Assembly (NCBI RefSeq): GCF_014641855.1
Contig: NZ_BMII01000023.1
Location: 1-64,000 of the forward strand
Direction of reading: 5' to 3'
DNA from: Shewanella inventionis
GTDB taxonomy: Bacteria > Pseudomonadota > Gammaproteobacteria > Enterobacterales > Shewanellaceae
DNA length: 64,000 nt
The position numbers were made by a program, and so were the translations under genes. Position 1 is the first letter of the stretch. Each line of letters begins with the position of its first letter. Below the pieces are notes generated by a model. The model did no database searches. It was not told the DNA's origin and saw only the letters and a program-made list of their open reading frames with translations. Shown here in pieces: positions 34,002 to 48,264 of this stretch.

Positions 34002-34030
34002 AAAAACCTCTGTGATAAGCAGAGGTTTTT
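34002..34030 (-). terminator. Terminator after glmU
   Basis: AAAAACCTCTG (34002-34012) pairs with CAGAGGTTTTT (34020-34030) around a 7-nt loop, 30 bases past the glmU stop codon on the minus strand. Confidence 0.82.
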
Positions 34031-34059
34031 ATGGTTACATTTTAGAAGGGTTTAAAATG

Positions 34060-35424
34060 TTACTTTTTAATTTTTACAGGACGTTGCCAACCTGTGATAT
34101 GACGTTGTTTTACCCGGGTAATAACCAGTTCATCTGCTGCAACATCTTTAGTGATAGTAGAACCGGCACCTAATGTCGCGTTTTTACCTATGGTGACTGG
34201 CGCAACTAATTGGGTATCACTGCCGACAAATACGCCATCTTCTATGGTGGTAACAAACTTGTTAGCGCCGTCGTAGTTACAGGTAATGGTACCAGCTCCT
34301 ATGTTGACACCAGCGCCAATAACAGCATCGCCAAGATAGGCTAAATGGCCTGCTTTGGAGCCAACACCTAATACTGATTTTTTGATTTCAACAAAATTAC
34401 CAATGTGTGCATCTTGTTTAAGCTCTGCACCTGGGCGCAAACGGGCAAAAGGCCCTGCACTTGCTGCTTGGCCAAGTTTTGCGCCTTCAACAATGGTATA
34501 AGGTTTAATTTCTGCGTTATCAGCAATGTCACAATCAATTAAAATAGCGCCTGCGCCAATGGTAACGTTATTACCTAAAGTAACCTTACCTTGAAAAATG
34601 ACATTAACATCAATCATCACATCCATACCCACGCTGACATCACCGCGAATATCAATACGGGCAGGATCGCGTAAATTGGCACCCTCTAGCATGAGCTTTT
34701 CAGCTGCACGAGCTTGGTATGCACGCTCTAACTGTGCTAATTGTACACGATTATTGGCACCTTCAACTTCAATTGCCGATTGCGGTTGTGAGGTTGTAAT
34801 ATCAACACCATCTGCATTCGCCATTGCAATAATATCGGTTAAGTAATATTCGCCTTGTGCGTTGTTGTTTGATAACCGGCTCAACCAGGCTTTTAACTGC
34901 TTGCCAGGTACGGCCATAATACCTGTGTTAACTTCAGTGATGGTGAGCTGTTCTGCGTTAGCATCTTTTTGCTCTACAATGCCAACCACTTTACCTGACT
35001 CTCTCACAATACGGCCGTAACCGGTTGGGTTAGGCAAATTGACCGTTAAAATGGCTAATCCATTTGCTGAGCGAGCCGCTAACAGTGTCTCTAATGTAGA
35101 TTGTTGAATAAGTGGAACATCACCGTAAAGAATAAGCACGGTATCGTCGTCGTTGATGTTTGAGTTGGCTTGAGCGACAGCGTGCCCGGTACCGAGCTGC
35201 TCTGCTTGTAACACCCAATTAAGTGCTTGTTCACCGAGTGTTGCCTTTAATTTGTCGGCGCCGTAGCCATACACTAGTTGAATGGCTTGCGCTCCTAATG
35301 AGTTAGCAGTGTCGATAACATGCTGAACCATACTTTTATGGGCAATAGGATGCAGCACTTTAGGTAAATCTGAGCGCATGCGAGTTCCTTTGCCTGCGGC
35401 TAAGATAACAACATTTAACGACAT
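34060..35424 (-). CDS. glmU: Bifunctional UDP-GlcNAc pyrophosphorylase / glucosamine-1-P acetyltransferase GlmU
   Basis: GlmU acetylates glucosamine-1-phosphate and then joins it to UTP to form UDP-GlcNAc. The ATG at 35424 (AAGGGA 7 bases upstream) gives 454 residues; a start 30 bases upstream would add a non-family leader. The N-terminal half has LAAGKGTRM (8-16) and LYGDVPL. The C-terminal half is a left-handed beta-helix with hexapeptide repeats such as [13 protein letters not shown] and the acetyltransferase motif [13 protein letters not shown]. coli GlmU has 456 residues. It lies downstream of the atp operon behind a terminator. Confidence 0.95.
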   Translation of the reverse strand: MSLNVVILAAGKGTRMRSDLPKVLHPIAHKSMVQHVIDTANSLGAQAIQLVYGYGADKLKATLGEQALNWVLQAEQLGTGHAVAQANSNINDDDTVLILYGDVPLIQQSTLETLLAARSANGLAILTVNLPNPTGYGRIVRESGKVVGIVEQKDANAEQLTITEVNTGIMAVPGKQLKAWLSRLSNNNAQGEYYLTDIIAMANADGVDITTSQPQSAIEVEGANNRVQLAQLERAYQARAAEKLMLEGANLRDPARIDIRGDVSVGMDVMIDVNVIFQGKVTLGNNVTIGAGAILIDCDIADNAEIKPYTIVEGAKLGQAASAGPFARLRPGAELKQDAHIGNFVEIKKSVLGVGSKAGHLAYLGDAVIGAGVNIGAGTITCNYDGANKFVTTIEDGVFVGSDTQLVAPVTIGKNATLGAGSTITKDVAADELVITRVKQRHITGWQRPVKIKK

Positions 35425-35567
35425 AATTAGTCCCTTCAAACAAGATGAATTCAAATTGGCGCTATTTTAGCTTAATCCCATGCTAATACCAATCAGCACT
35501 CTCTGATCACTTATTTATCCTGACGGGTATAAATAAAAAAACTCTTAATATGGTATTTCAGCAATAA

Positions 35568-35596
35568 AAAAGGCGACTCATAACGAGTCGCCTTTT
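35568..35596 (-). terminator. Terminator of the atp operon
   Basis: AAAGGCGACTC plus one leading A (35568-35579) pairs with GAGTCGCCTTTT (35585-35596) around a 5-nt loop, 20 bases past the atpC stop codon. Confidence 0.88.
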
Positions 35597-35615
35597 ATTG
35601 TGTCAAATAATCAGA

Positions 35616-36044
35616 TTATCTGGTGATATTTTTCTTGATGGTTTCAACTACTTTTAATTGAGCCAAAGACTTGGCCAATTCAATAGCTGCGGCTTCGTAG
35701 TTAAAGTCGGCGCCAGCATTAGCAATAGCTTGCTCTGCACGTTCTTTCGCTTCTAAAGCGGCTTTTTCATCAATATCATCGGCACGTAATGCTACATCAG
35801 CAAGTACTGAGATTGCAGTAGGTTGTACTTCTAGTAAACCACCAGAAAGGTACAACACTTCTTCACTACCATCTTGCTTGATAAAGCGCGCCATACCAGG
35901 CTTGATTTTTGTTAGTAGAGCAACGTGGTTAGGCATAATACCTAACTCACCTTCAGCGCCGTTCACTTCAAAAAAGCTCACTTCGCCGTGGTAGATGCTG
36001 TCTTCTGCACTAACAATATCAAGTTGGACTGTTTTGGCTGCCAT
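35616..36044 (-). CDS. atpC: ATP synthase epsilon subunit
   Basis: Epsilon is the regulatory subunit of the F1 central stalk. The ATG at 36044 (AGGAG about 7 bases upstream) gives 142 residues. The N-terminal beta-sandwich holds [21 protein letters not shown], and two C-terminal helices follow (about 90-140). Last gene of the atpIBEFHAGDC operon; it begins 36 bases after atpD ends. Confidence 0.95.
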   Translation of the reverse strand: MAAKTVQLDIVSAEDSIYHGEVSFFEVNGAEGELGIMPNHVALLTKIKPGMARFIKQDGSEEVLYLSGGLLEVQPTAISVLADVALRADDIDEKAALEAKERAEQAIANAGADFNYEAAAIELAKSLAQLKVVETIKKNITR

Positions 36045-36080
36045 CAAGTTCTCCTTAAAGAACTAAGCTTTACGGCCTAG

Positions 36081-38367
<2,287 letters not shown>

Positions 38368-38420
38368 CTCTACTCTCCAATCTGGGACCTGAGGTGCCTA
38401 ATGACACCTCTTGTTCATTA

Positions 38421-39962
38421 TTACCAGGTTTGGGTTTCAATGAACTTGTCCATGCCTGCTTTCAACTCACCTTCGATATCAGCGTTATAATCGCCAGTAG
38501 CGTTGATGGTTTTGATTAGCTCAGCATGTTGACTGTTCATGTATGAAAGCAGAGCGGCTTCGAAGCGACCGATTTCATTTAAAGCAACACCTTTTAGGTA
38601 GCCTTTTTCAGCTGCGAAAATAGACACAGCCTGGGCAGCAACGCTCATAGGAGCATATTGCTTTTGCTTCATTAATTCGGTTACACGCTCACCATGCTCA
38701 AGTTGAGCACGTGTTGCATCATCTAAATCAGATGCAAACTGTGAGAACGCTGCAAGCTCTCGATACTGTGCAAGTGCAGTACGGATACCGCCAGACAGTT
38801 TCTTGATGATCTTAGTCTGCGCTGCACCACCAACACGAGAAACAGAAATACCTGGGTTAACTGCTGGACGTAAGCCCGAGTTAAACAAGTCAGTCTCAAG
38901 GAAGATCTGACCATCTGTAATAGAAATTACGTTGGTCGGTACGAACGCTGATACGTCACCAGCTTGGGTTTCAATAATAGGTAACGCGGTTAACGAACCG
39001 GTTTGACCTTTTACTGCACCGTTTGTGAACTTTTCTACATAGTTCACGTTTACGCGTGATGCACGCTCTAATAAACGCGAGTGTAGATAGAATACGTCAC
39101 CTGGGTATGCTTCACGTCCTGGTGGACGCTTCAATAGCAATGAAATTTGACGGTAAGCAACTGCTTGCTTAGACAAATCATCATATACGATTAAAGAATC
39201 TTCACCGCGGTCACGGAAGTATTCACCCATTGAACAACCAGAATATGGTGCTAAGAATTGCAGTGCGGCAGCTTCAGAAGCTGATGCAACAACAACTATA
39301 GTGTTAGCTAGTGCGCCATGTTCTTCAAGTTTACGTACTACGTTAGCGATGGTAGAAGCTTTCTGACCAACAGCAACATAGACACATTTAATACCTGAAT
39401 CTTTCTGGTTGATAATTGCATCGATAGCCATCGCTGTTTTACCAGTCTGACGGTCACCAATGATCAATTCACGTTGACCACGACCGATTGGGATCATGGC
39501 ATCAACGGCTTTATAACCAGTTTGGATTGGTTGATCTACTGATTTACGCTCAATAACACCAGGAGCAATCACTTCAACAGGAGAGAAACCATCGTTGTCG
39601 ATAGGTCCTTTACCGTCGATTGGCTCACCAAGGGTGTTAACAACACGACCAAGTAGTCCACGACCCACTGGTACTTCAAGAATACGACCAGTGGTTCTTA
39701 CTTTTGCACCTTCTGCTAAATTAGCATAAGGGCCCATTACTACGGCGCCTACAGAATCACGTTCTAAGTTCAACGCGATTGCAAAACGGCCACCAGGCAG
39801 TTCGATCATTTCACCTTGCATTACATCGGCAAGGCCGTTAATGCGAATGATGCCGTCACTTACTGCAACGATAGTACCTTCGTTGCGAGCTTCACTAACG
39901 ACGTCGAACTGCTCGATCCGCTGCTTAATCAGATCGCTGATTTCAGTGGAATTCAGTTGCAT
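38421..39962 (-). CDS. atpA: ATP synthase alpha subunit
   Basis: Alpha is the non-catalytic nucleotide-binding subunit of F1. The ATG at 39962 (GGGAG upstream) gives 513 residues, equal to E. coli AtpA; a TTG 6 bases upstream is the only longer option. The Walker A motif GDRQTGKT lies near 169-176, followed by [16 protein letters not shown] and the arginine-finger region [16 protein letters not shown]. It follows atpH by 14 bases. Confidence 0.97.
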   Translation of the reverse strand: MQLNSTEISDLIKQRIEQFDVVSEARNEGTIVAVSDGIIRINGLADVMQGEMIELPGGRFAIALNLERDSVGAVVMGPYANLAEGAKVRTTGRILEVPVGRGLLGRVVNTLGEPIDGKGPIDNDGFSPVEVIAPGVIERKSVDQPIQTGYKAVDAMIPIGRGQRELIIGDRQTGKTAMAIDAIINQKDSGIKCVYVAVGQKASTIANVVRKLEEHGALANTIVVVASASEAAALQFLAPYSGCSMGEYFRDRGEDSLIVYDDLSKQAVAYRQISLLLKRPPGREAYPGDVFYLHSRLLERASRVNVNYVEKFTNGAVKGQTGSLTALPIIETQAGDVSAFVPTNVISITDGQIFLETDLFNSGLRPAVNPGISVSRVGGAAQTKIIKKLSGGIRTALAQYRELAAFSQFASDLDDATRAQLEHGERVTELMKQKQYAPMSVAAQAVSIFAAEKGYLKGVALNEIGRFEAALLSYMNSQHAELIKTINATGDYNADIEGELKAGMDKFIETQTW

Positions 39963-39976
39963 GCTCAAACTCCCAA

Positions 39977-40510
39977 TTACGACTGCAGCTTATCAGACAA
40001 GCGCGATAACTTACCGCTTACCGAGCCATCAATGACTAGGTCGCCTGATTTAATAATCACACCGCCAATAAGCGATGCGTCGATGCTGCAATTCAGCTTA
40101 ACTTTGCGTGCGAGACGTTTCTCTAGAGAAACACTAATTTGCTGCTGTTGCTCAGAGCTTAGCTCAGTTGCAGAAACCACTGTGGCTTCAACTTCTTTTG
40201 CCCACTCATTACGGTATTCAGCAAAAAGTAGCGATACTGCTGGCAGTATCCCTAAACGACCGTTTTCAGCCATTACCTTTATCAGGTTCTGACCTTGCTC
40301 GTTGACTTGTTCACCGCAAACTTTAATAAACAGTGAGGCAAGTTCTGTACTCGCAAGAGTACCGTTAAGCAGTGGTTTCATTGATTCGTTTTCACTTACC
40401 AATGAGGCGAAAGCTAACATTTCTGTCCAACTATCGACTGCTTTGTGTTCAACAGCAAAATCAAAAGCTGCCTTTGCGTAAGGGCGAGCGATGGTGGTTA
40501 ATTCAGCCAT
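39977..40510 (-). CDS. atpH: ATP synthase delta subunit
   Basis: Delta links the F1 head to the peripheral b-subunit stalk. The 177-residue protein (as in E. coli) starts [19 protein letters not shown], the typical delta N-terminal helix, and ends with a [18 protein letters not shown] segment. It lies between atpF and atpA with 14-base gaps. Confidence 0.95.
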   Translation of the reverse strand: MAELTTIARPYAKAAFDFAVEHKAVDSWTEMLAFASLVSENESMKPLLNGTLASTELASLFIKVCGEQVNEQGQNLIKVMAENGRLGILPAVSLLFAEYRNEWAKEVEATVVSATELSSEQQQQISVSLEKRLARKVKLNCSIDASLIGGVIIKSGDLVIDGSVSGKLSRLSDKLQS

Positions 40511-40524
40511 AACTCAACTCCTTA

Positions 40525-40995
40525 TCAAATTTCAGCAACAAGTTTATCAACTATGTCACTGTGGGCGGCTGGATCAATCGAACGCTCAAGAATCTTCTCT
40601 GCGCCGATAACGGCTAGAGTAGCAACTTGCTTACGCAAGTCATCTTTCACGCGATTACGTTCGTTTTCAATTTCTGCATTACCTTGAGCGATAATTTTTG
40701 CACGCTCAATTTGTGCTTCAGCTTTAGCTTCTTCAACGATTTGAGCTTTACGCTTGTTAGCTTGCTCAATGATCTCGTTGGCAGTTACTTTTGCTTCTTT
40801 TAGTTGCTCAGTAGCTTTAATTTGCGCTAACTCTAGATCTTTTGCTGCACGGCCGGCATCTGCCAGACCATCAGCAATTTTCTTCTGGCGTTCTTCGATG
40901 GCATTCATCAACGGAGGCCATACAAACTTCATGCAAAACCACACGAAGAGAATAAAGGCAACCGTCTGACCGAATAGGGTAGCGTTGAAATTCAC
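40525..40995 (-). CDS. atpF: ATP synthase b subunit
   Basis: Subunit b forms the peripheral stalk of FoF1. The 156-residue protein has one N-terminal membrane helix (about 5-25) and a long charged coiled coil (about 28-130) rich in Ala, Glu, Lys and Gln. Length equals E. coli AtpF. An AGGAGG site lies upstream. Confidence 0.95.
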   Translation of the reverse strand: MNFNATLFGQTVAFILFVWFCMKFVWPPLMNAIEERQKKIADGLADAGRAAKDLELAQIKATEQLKEAKVTANEIIEQANKRKAQIVEEAKAEAQIERAKIIAQGNAEIENERNRVKDDLRKQVATLAVIGAEKILERSIDPAAHSDIVDKLVAEI

Positions 40996-41032
40996 AACAG
41001 CCTCCTAGTTAGATTAAAGACAGAAGCGTTAA

Positions 41033-41311
<279 letters not shown>

Positions 41312-41349
41312 TTATTAATGATTTAGGTCAAAAAAATTTTCGGTTACCC

Positions 41350-42147
<798 letters not shown>

Positions 42148-42156
42148 TCATCCCAC

Positions 42157-42546
42157 TTAACTTTGCTTGAAATATAAAGGTGCTATCCAGTGCACAACTA
42201 ACGCTAACGAATAACAAGTAAAAAGCGGCATAAATCCGACTTCCATGTTGATAAACACTAACGTAAACAATGCAATGGTCAACAGCATCTTTACCGCTTC
42301 CCCCCAGTAAAAGCTTTTAACCACTTTTGCTGCAGAGCTTGCCCCACTATGTGAGAAAGCTAGGGTTGCGAATACAAAATTAGGAAGTACAGCGATAATC
42401 GCGCCTGCTAAAGCAGACTGACCATACTGCGCTCCCCACATTACGAAAAATAGTATTGAAATAATGCTCGCTACTATCGCTTGTACCAGCACTAATTTAT
42501 AGGCTGCTAACCTACCACGACGCGCTAAAACATTACCCAACTTCAT
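42157..42546 (-). CDS. atpI: ATP synthase protein I
   Basis: AtpI is a small membrane protein thought to help c-ring assembly. The 129-residue protein has four hydrophobic segments and matches the ATP_synt_I family in length and position at the head of the operon. It begins 12 bases before atpB. Sequence conservation in this family is low, so the call rests partly on context. Confidence 0.88.
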   Translation of the reverse strand: MKLGNVLARRGRLAAYKLVLVQAIVASIISILFFVMWGAQYGQSALAGAIIAVLPNFVFATLAFSHSGASSAAKVVKSFYWGEAVKMLLTIALFTLVFINMEVGFMPLFTCYSLALVVHWIAPLYFKQS

Positions 42547-42626
42547 ATCTCCGCATTAATGCCTTTCGCGGTCCTAATGTTAAATTTAATATATTAAACT
42601 AGCCTTAAGATACAAAAAGCCTGCAA

Positions 42627-42654
42627 AGTATACCTTTTCGCGCTTTGTTTGCAA
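42627..42654 (-). promoter_or_regulatory. Promoter of the atp operon
   Basis: On the minus strand there is a -35 TTGCAA (42649-42654), a 16-bp spacer and a -10 TATACT (42627-42632), about 80 bases before the atpI start. A second pair, TTGTAT (42610-42615) and TATATT (42588-42593), lies closer to the gene. The rest of the 219-base gap to parB shows nothing else. Confidence 0.55.
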
Positions 42655-42765
42655 CTTTGATGATAGGAAAACAACGATTTAATGAGTGAAATAGCGCTAA
42701 ATATACAAAAGTAAAAATTAGCGCTATGTCACAAAATTACTACATGAAATGGTTTAGTCAGATTT

Positions 42766-43650
42766 TTAACGAATTTTACTTAAAATACCGTCTAATTCAG
42801 CAAGATTTTGGTAGTTTATTACAATTTTCCCTTTACCTTTAGTACCATGATTAATGGCAACTTTGGCACCGAGCCGTTCAATTAACTCTTGTTCTAATCG
42901 GCTAACATCATGATCTTTAGCTTGAGTTTCGACGGTTTTAGCCGGATTTAAGGCTTTATTAATTAATCGTTCAGTTTCTCGAACAGTCATTTCTTTTGAT
43001 GCAACTAATCGGGCTAAATTAGTCTGTTCATCACCTTCTATGGCCAATAAAGCACGGGCGTGTCCCATGTCAATGTCACCATATTCTAACAAACGCTTAA
43101 CAGGCTCATTGAGGCTATTTAAGCGCAGTAAGTTAGATACACTAGCTCGAGATTTACCTACTGCATCAGCGACTTGTTGATGGGTTAATTCAAACTCTTC
43201 TAATAAACGCTGTAAGGCAATTGCTTCTTCCATTGCATTGAGGTCTTCGCGCTGAATATTCTCAATCAGCGCAATAGCCACAGCCGCTTCATCTGCCACT
43301 TGTTTAACAATACACGGGACTTTATCAAGCTTAGCAAGTTGTGCTGCACGCCAACGACGTTCACCCGCGATAATTTCATAATTACCATTTGATACTTTAC
43401 GCACCACAATTGGCTGAATAACACCTTGGGAGCGAATAGACTCAGCAAGCTCTTCTAATGCCTCTGGAGACATATCTTTACGTGGCTGATATTTACCAGG
43501 TTGGAGTTTGTCCAGATCAAGATGAATAAGATCGCTTGCTACAGGGTGTGATTGAGTTTCTTCTGGTTGCTCGTTTTTACGAGTCGCCGCATTGCTATGG
43601 CTTAATAAGGCATCCAGGCCTTTACCTAAACCGCGTTTTTTTAACGTCAT
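42766..43650 (-). CDS. parB: Chromosome partitioning protein ParB
   Basis: ParB binds parS sites near the origin and, using CTP, spreads as a clamp to help segregate the chromosome. The 294-residue protein has the CTP-binding segment with IAGERRWRAAQLA, a helix-turn-helix (TQQQVADAVGKSRASVSNLLR-like; here LTHQQVADAVGKSRASVS), and a C-terminal dimerisation domain. It follows parA by 9 bases and lies close to oriC, as usual. Confidence 0.95.
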   Translation of the reverse strand: MTLKKRGLGKGLDALLSHSNAATRKNEQPEETQSHPVASDLIHLDLDKLQPGKYQPRKDMSPEALEELAESIRSQGVIQPIVVRKVSNGNYEIIAGERRWRAAQLAKLDKVPCIVKQVADEAAVAIALIENIQREDLNAMEEAIALQRLLEEFELTHQQVADAVGKSRASVSNLLRLNSLNEPVKRLLEYGDIDMGHARALLAIEGDEQTNLARLVASKEMTVRETERLINKALNPAKTVETQAKDHDVSRLEQELIERLGAKVAINHGTKGKGKIVINYQNLAELDGILSKIR

Positions 43651-43659
43651 TTTTATATC

Positions 43660-44448
43660 CTACGCTTGTTTGGGTTGTGTTTGTTGCTCTGCACGACGGA
43701 TAATTTCACCCGCTAGGGCTAAGTATGCTTTTGCTCCAGCGCTCGATTTATCGTAGTACATGGCTGGCGCACCAAAACTAGGAGCTTCTGCCAACCTAAT
43801 GTTTCGCGGAATAACAGTGCGATAAACTTTATCACCAAAATGTTGTTTTAATTGATCAGACACATCATTTGATAGGCGGTTACGCGGGTCATACATGGTA
43901 CGCAAAATACCTTCAATGGTTAATGTTGGATTGACCATGGCACCAAGTTTAGTAATGGTATCAATGAGTGCTGTAAGCCCTTCTAGGGCATAATATTCAC
44001 ATTGCATTGGTACTAATACAGAATCTGCTGCCGACATGGCATTGACCGTTAACATGTTCAAAGAAGGTGGGCAATCAATAAAGATGTAGTCGTAGTCATC
44101 TTTTATTGGGGCAAGTGCATTACGTAAGCGGATCTCACGGGCAAAAAACTCCATTAATTTAATTTCTGCAGCTGTCACATCACCATTACCTGCGATCAGA
44201 TCAAATTTACCGACGGTATTTTTAATCACAATATCGGCAAAGGGCTTTTCTTCTACGAGTAACTCATAGGCGGTGTTATCTACATCGTACTTGTCGACTC
44301 CGCTGCCCATAGTTGCATTGCCTTGAGGATCTAAATCGATCAACAACACTTTACGCTTTGTGGCGGCAAGTGATGCGGCTAGGTTTACGCAAGTTGTTGT
44401 TTTTCCTACGCCACCTTTTTGGTTGGCTACGGCAATGATTTTACCCAC
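43660..44448 (-). CDS. parA: Chromosome partitioning ATPase ParA (Soj)
   Basis: ParA is a Walker-type ATPase that moves ParB-bound origins. The 262-residue protein starts with a deviant Walker A, KGGVGKTT (11-18), then [13 protein letters not shown] and [15 protein letters not shown]. It lacks the N-terminal helix-turn-helix of plasmid ParA, so it is the chromosomal type. It precedes parB and follows rsmG in the usual gammaproteobacterial order. Confidence 0.96.
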   Translation of the reverse strand: MGKIIAVANQKGGVGKTTTCVNLAASLAATKRKVLLIDLDPQGNATMGSGVDKYDVDNTAYELLVEEKPFADIVIKNTVGKFDLIAGNGDVTAAEIKLMEFFAREIRLRNALAPIKDDYDYIFIDCPPSLNMLTVNAMSAADSVLVPMQCEYYALEGLTALIDTITKLGAMVNPTLTIEGILRTMYDPRNRLSNDVSDQLKQHFGDKVYRTVIPRNIRLAEAPSFGAPAMYYDKSSAGAKAYLALAGEIIRRAEQQTQPKQA

Positions 44449-44510
44449 AATGTCATCCTGTCTTAAAATTATTGATGTCCGGTTAGATTAATTAGCGAAA
44501 GAAATGCAGT

Positions 44511-45131
44511 TTATTGCTTAGCAATTTTTAATAAATGTCGCTGTTCGTCTAGCTTTGGTACATGCAATACAATGGTTTCAACCAGCGAAAATCCTGCTGG
44601 CATTTGCTGTAATTCTTGTTGGTTTAACTGACCTTTTAGGGCGTAATAGATGCCATTTTCAGTTGGTAAATGATGACACCAGCTGAGCATATCCTGTATC
44701 GATGCAAATGCTCTACTTAACACGCCATCAAATTTGTCATCGGGTTGATAAGCCTCGACCCGGCTTTCTACTGAGGTGATATTATTAATTTTCAGCTCAA
44801 ATTGAACCTGTTTTTGAAAGCGGATCCGTTTACCTAAACTGTCTAATAATACAAATTGTTTGTCTGGATTCATAATGGCTAATGGGATCCCAGGTAAACC
44901 AGGACCTGTGCCCACATCAATAAATCGCTGTCCTTCAAGATAAGGAGAAACGGCCAAACTGTCCATAATATGTCTAATTAACATTTGTTCAGGATCGCGT
45001 ACCGAGGTGAGGTTATAGGCTTTATTCCATTTAGCGAGCATTTCAACAAAACCGACGAGTTGTTTTTGTTGTAATTCAGTGGCTGATATTTTCATTTCAG
45101 CTAAATAGGTTTGGAGTTGCACAGATAACAC
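44511..45131 (-). CDS. rsmG: 16S rRNA (guanine-527-N7)-methyltransferase RsmG
   Basis: RsmG methylates G527 of 16S rRNA. The GTG at 45131 (GAGG 8 bases upstream) gives 206 residues, in line with E. coli RsmG (207); an upstream ATG at 45188 would add 19 residues unlike the family. The SAM-binding motif [17 protein letters not shown] lies in the first half, and LSRAFASI and ALKGQL follow. It lies between mnmG and parA. Confidence 0.94.
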   Translation of the reverse strand: MLSVQLQTYLAEMKISATELQQKQLVGFVEMLAKWNKAYNLTSVRDPEQMLIRHIMDSLAVSPYLEGQRFIDVGTGPGLPGIPLAIMNPDKQFVLLDSLGKRIRFQKQVQFELKINNITSVESRVEAYQPDDKFDGVLSRAFASIQDMLSWCHHLPTENGIYYALKGQLNQQELQQMPAGFSLVETIVLHVPKLDEQRHLLKIAKQ

Positions 45132-45189
45132 AGAAAACCTCGTAAATTGCATGAACAGACGGCAGTTATTATGAAGCCGTAAAAGCACT

Positions 45190-45213
45190 AAGGGAAGCCT
45201 TATGGCTTCCCTT
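45190..45213. other. Hairpin between mnmG and rsmG
   Basis: AAGGGAAGCC (45190-45199) pairs perfectly with GGCTTCCCTT (45204-45213) around a TTAT loop. On the minus strand no T-run follows directly, so it may slow or process the mnmG-rsmG transcript rather than fully end it. Confidence 0.5.
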
Positions 45214-45242
45214 GTGTTACTGAGTCGAAAAAATATTTGAAA

Positions 45243-47132
45243 TTATGCGCTTTTTCTCAATAAACCACGTTTTTTCAAGTGTACTAGCAAAATAGAGATG
45301 GCTGCTGGAGTAATTCCAGAGATCCGAGATGCTTGTCCTACCGTTTCAGGTTTGTGATTATTAAGCTTTGCGATCACCTCATTTGAAAGTCCTGGTACTT
45401 CTTGATAATCGAGATCAAGAGGTAACAATGAGCTTTCATGACGAATAGCTTTGTCTATTTCATCCTGTTGGCGTTGAATATAACCTGAGTATTTCACTTG
45501 AATTTGCACTTGTTCAGCCGCTTGTGGATCGTCAAGACCTGGGCCAAAACCTTCTAGTTTCATTAATTTACTGTAATCCATTTCTGGGCGACGCAGTAAA
45601 TCTTCAAATGATGCTTCACGCGAAATTGGTGTATTTAATTGAGGATTTAATACATCTAATAACGGTGAATTAGGGTGTACCCATTGGCTACGTAAACGCT
45701 GTAATTCCAGTTCGATCGATTCTTTTTTCTTACTGAATAATTCCCAACGATTATCGTCTACTAAGCCCAGTTCACGGCCTTTTTCGGTTAAGCGCAGATC
45801 AGCGTTGTCTTCACGTAGTAATAAACGGTATTCAGCACGGCTGGTAAACATGCGGTAGGGTTCTTTGGTACCAAGGGTTGATAAATCATCAACCAATACA
45901 CCAAGGTAAGCCTCGTCGCGGCGTGGACACCAGCTTTCTTTACCTTGTACTTGTAAAGATGCGTTCATACCAGCCAATAACCCTTGCGCAGCGGCTTCTT
46001 CGTAACCTGTAGTGCCGTTAATTTGGCCTGCAAAAAATAAACCTGCAATGGTTTTGGTTTCTAATGAGTTTTTAAGATCACGTGGATCAAAGTAATCATA
46101 TTCAATTGCATAACCAGGACGCACGATCTCAGCATTTTCCATGCCTTTGATCGAACGCACTAAATTAAGTTGCACATCAAATGGCAAGCTGGTTGAAATA
46201 CCATTAGGGTAGATTTCGTTAGTACTTAAACCTTCTGGTTCGATAAAGATTTGATGCGATGATTTATCTGCAAAACGGTGGATCTTATCTTCAATCGATG
46301 GGCAATAACGAGGACCAATACCTTCAATAACTCCTGAATACATTGGGCTTCTATCTAGGCCTCCACGAATAATGTCGTGAGTTTTTTCATTGGTGTGGGT
46401 AATAAAACATGAAATTTGTTTTGGATGCTGACTCACATCACCAAGAAATGACATTACTGGCAATGGAGTATCACCTTTTTGCTCTGTCATTTGTGAAAAA
46501 TCAATGGTATTGGCATCAATACGTGGTGGTGTACCGGTTTTTAAACGGCCAACACGAATGGGCAATTCACGTAAACGATTGGCTAATGCAATTGCTGGTG
46601 GATCGCCTGCACGGCCACCGCTGTAATTTTGTAAACCAATATGAATTTTGCCGCTTAAAAATGTGCCTGTAGTTAATACTACTGCTGGAGCTTCAAATGC
46701 CAAACCCATTTGAGTGACAACACCAACAACTTTATTATTTTCAACAACTAAATCGTCAACAGCTTGTTGAAAAATACGCAAGTTAGGTTGGTTTTGTAAA
46801 ATATGTTGAATCTTTTGACGATACAGTGCTCGGTCAGCTTGTGCACGAATGGCACGAACCGCTGGGCCTTTACTTGAATTTAACGTTCTAAATTGAATAC
46901 CGGCAAAGTCAGTGGCTGTAGCCATTGCGCCGCCTAATGCATCGATCTCTTTAACCAAATGACCTTTACCAATACCACCAATGGCGGGATTACAAGACAT
47001 TTGACCTAGTGTGTCGATGTTATGGGTCAACAATAATGTTTTTGATCCCATTCTTGCTGCTGCGAGGGCTGCCTCAGTTCCGGCATGACCACCACCAACG
47101 ACAATTACATCAAACCGTTCATGAAAATGCAT
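45243..47132 (-). CDS. mnmG: tRNA uridine-5-carboxymethylaminomethyl modification enzyme MnmG (GidA)
   Basis: MnmG works with MnmE to modify the wobble uridine (U34) of certain tRNAs. The ATG at 47132 gives 629 residues, equal to E. coli MnmG. The FAD motif [12 protein letters not shown] starts at residue 11; [19 protein letters not shown] and the [11 protein letters not shown] motif follow, and the C-terminal helical domain interacts with MnmE. A longer frame upstream runs into oriC and is not family-like. It is transcribed away from oriC, as in E. coli. Confidence 0.96.
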   Translation of the reverse strand: MHFHERFDVIVVGGGHAGTEAALAAARMGSKTLLLTHNIDTLGQMSCNPAIGGIGKGHLVKEIDALGGAMATATDFAGIQFRTLNSSKGPAVRAIRAQADRALYRQKIQHILQNQPNLRIFQQAVDDLVVENNKVVGVVTQMGLAFEAPAVVLTTGTFLSGKIHIGLQNYSGGRAGDPPAIALANRLRELPIRVGRLKTGTPPRIDANTIDFSQMTEQKGDTPLPVMSFLGDVSQHPKQISCFITHTNEKTHDIIRGGLDRSPMYSGVIEGIGPRYCPSIEDKIHRFADKSSHQIFIEPEGLSTNEIYPNGISTSLPFDVQLNLVRSIKGMENAEIVRPGYAIEYDYFDPRDLKNSLETKTIAGLFFAGQINGTTGYEEAAAQGLLAGMNASLQVQGKESWCPRRDEAYLGVLVDDLSTLGTKEPYRMFTSRAEYRLLLREDNADLRLTEKGRELGLVDDNRWELFSKKKESIELELQRLRSQWVHPNSPLLDVLNPQLNTPISREASFEDLLRRPEMDYSKLMKLEGFGPGLDDPQAAEQVQIQVKYSGYIQRQQDEIDKAIRHESSLLPLDLDYQEVPGLSNEVIAKLNNHKPETVGQASRISGITPAAISILLVHLKKRGLLRKSA

Positions 47133-47229
47133 TATGCGACCTTTAATTGCTAAGAAAGTTAAATTCAATTTGTAACGCTATTTGAGTTGTGCATTTTAGC
47201 ACTTGCTTGTCTGAACGTGAATGTTCATT

Positions 47230-47600
47230 TTTCATAGAATGATCAAGATGGGTTTGCTTAATAGATCTTAAGATCTTTATATAGATCTTTTTATTATGTT
47301 TACTATTAGGATCGTACTTTTCTGTTAGTAACTTTTATTTTTATTTAAAATCAGATATTTAAAAGGTTTTAAACCTGTGATCTGATCGCGATCAAACTCA
47401 ATATAAGGTGGGGATAGATCGGGTAGTTATCCACAAGGGGGATCTTTAAGCAGATCGGAGTGTGAATAGTACAGAGTTATGATCGCTAAAAATAATAGCT
47501 TATCCACAAACTTATTATAAAATAAATTAAATTGTGGATAAGGTAGATCTAAATTGTGAGTTGATCTGGGTTTATACAAAATAAGATCGTAATTTATACT
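47230..47600. other. Chromosomal replication origin oriC
   Basis: The mnmG-mioC gap has the parts of a gammaproteobacterial oriC. Three perfect DnaA boxes (TTATCCACA) lie at 47427-47435 and 47500-47508 on the plus strand and 47533-47541 on the minus strand. Fifteen GATC (Dam/SeqA) sites occur between 47241 and 47588. The AT-rich part next to mnmG (about 47260-47345) has repeats close to the E. coli 13-mer (AGATCTTTTTATT), a good unwinding element. Weaker DnaA-like sites such as TTATACAAA (47572-47580) are present. Confidence 0.93.
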
Positions 47601-47602
47601 CG

Positions 47603-48043
47603 TTATATTTTATGCTGCCACTGCGATAACCAAGCAAGGGCGGGCTCTTCAGGCACGGGATCTTGTTGTACATCAATTTGGATCTTATCCACAATAGCTG
47701 TTGATCCGCATTGTAATAATAGATCGATTATTTTTTCAGGCCCCTGGCAAAATGTGTCGTAGCTCGAATCACCAATGGCGCATAATGCATGTTGTACCGA
47801 TGTAAGATCCGGCATATTGAGCATTAATTGTTTATAAAAAGGCACTATGTTGTCGGGTAGATCGCCCGCTCCATGGGTAGAACTTACAATGATCCACACT
47901 GAAAAGTCGTTTAGTTGATCCCATTGTGGGTCAATAAACACCTCTGTTTGGTGATTTAATTGGGCTAATTGTTCTGCCATTTCATCGGCGACATATTCTG
48001 AGCTGCCCAATGTGGTACCCACTAATAATGCTATTTTTGCCAT
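47603..48043 (-). CDS. mioC: Flavodoxin-like protein MioC
   Basis: MioC is an FMN-binding flavodoxin; in E. coli it supports biotin synthase activity, and its transcription enters oriC. The 146-residue protein has the FMN phosphate loop VGTTLGSSEYVADE (8-21) and SSTHGAGDLPDN, then AICAIGDSSYDTFCQG-like binding segments. It is transcribed toward oriC, as in E. coli. Several GATC sites continue into its coding region. Confidence 0.92.
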   Translation of the reverse strand: MAKIALLVGTTLGSSEYVADEMAEQLAQLNHQTEVFIDPQWDQLNDFSVWIIVSSTHGAGDLPDNIVPFYKQLMLNMPDLTSVQHALCAIGDSSYDTFCQGPEKIIDLLLQCGSTAIVDKIQIDVQQDPVPEEPALAWLSQWQHKI

Positions 48044-48264
48044 TTTTACTCCAAATTGTTGCTTAATTTGATTAGATCTTCGTCAGGTTTACGTGATTTA
48101 GGGTTATTTTACTCACTCATTTACCCTTAATGTTGGCTTATTTACACTTTTTACCTCGAAATAAGCGGTTTATTTGGCTGTTTTATTGAGGTAGTGCTTT
48201 TTCAGCGATAAAAAAACGAGCCATAAAAGGCTCGTTTTGGGTGATTGTTAACATTAGCTCAGTG
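48044..48264 (-). terminator. Gap between mioC and fghA with terminator
   Basis: AAAACGAGCC (48213-48222) pairs with GGCTCGTTTT (48229-48238) around a 6-nt loop, 26 bases past the fghA stop codon; it ends the adhC-fghA operon. The rest of the gap should hold the mioC promoter, but I cannot fix a clear one. Confidence 0.75.
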
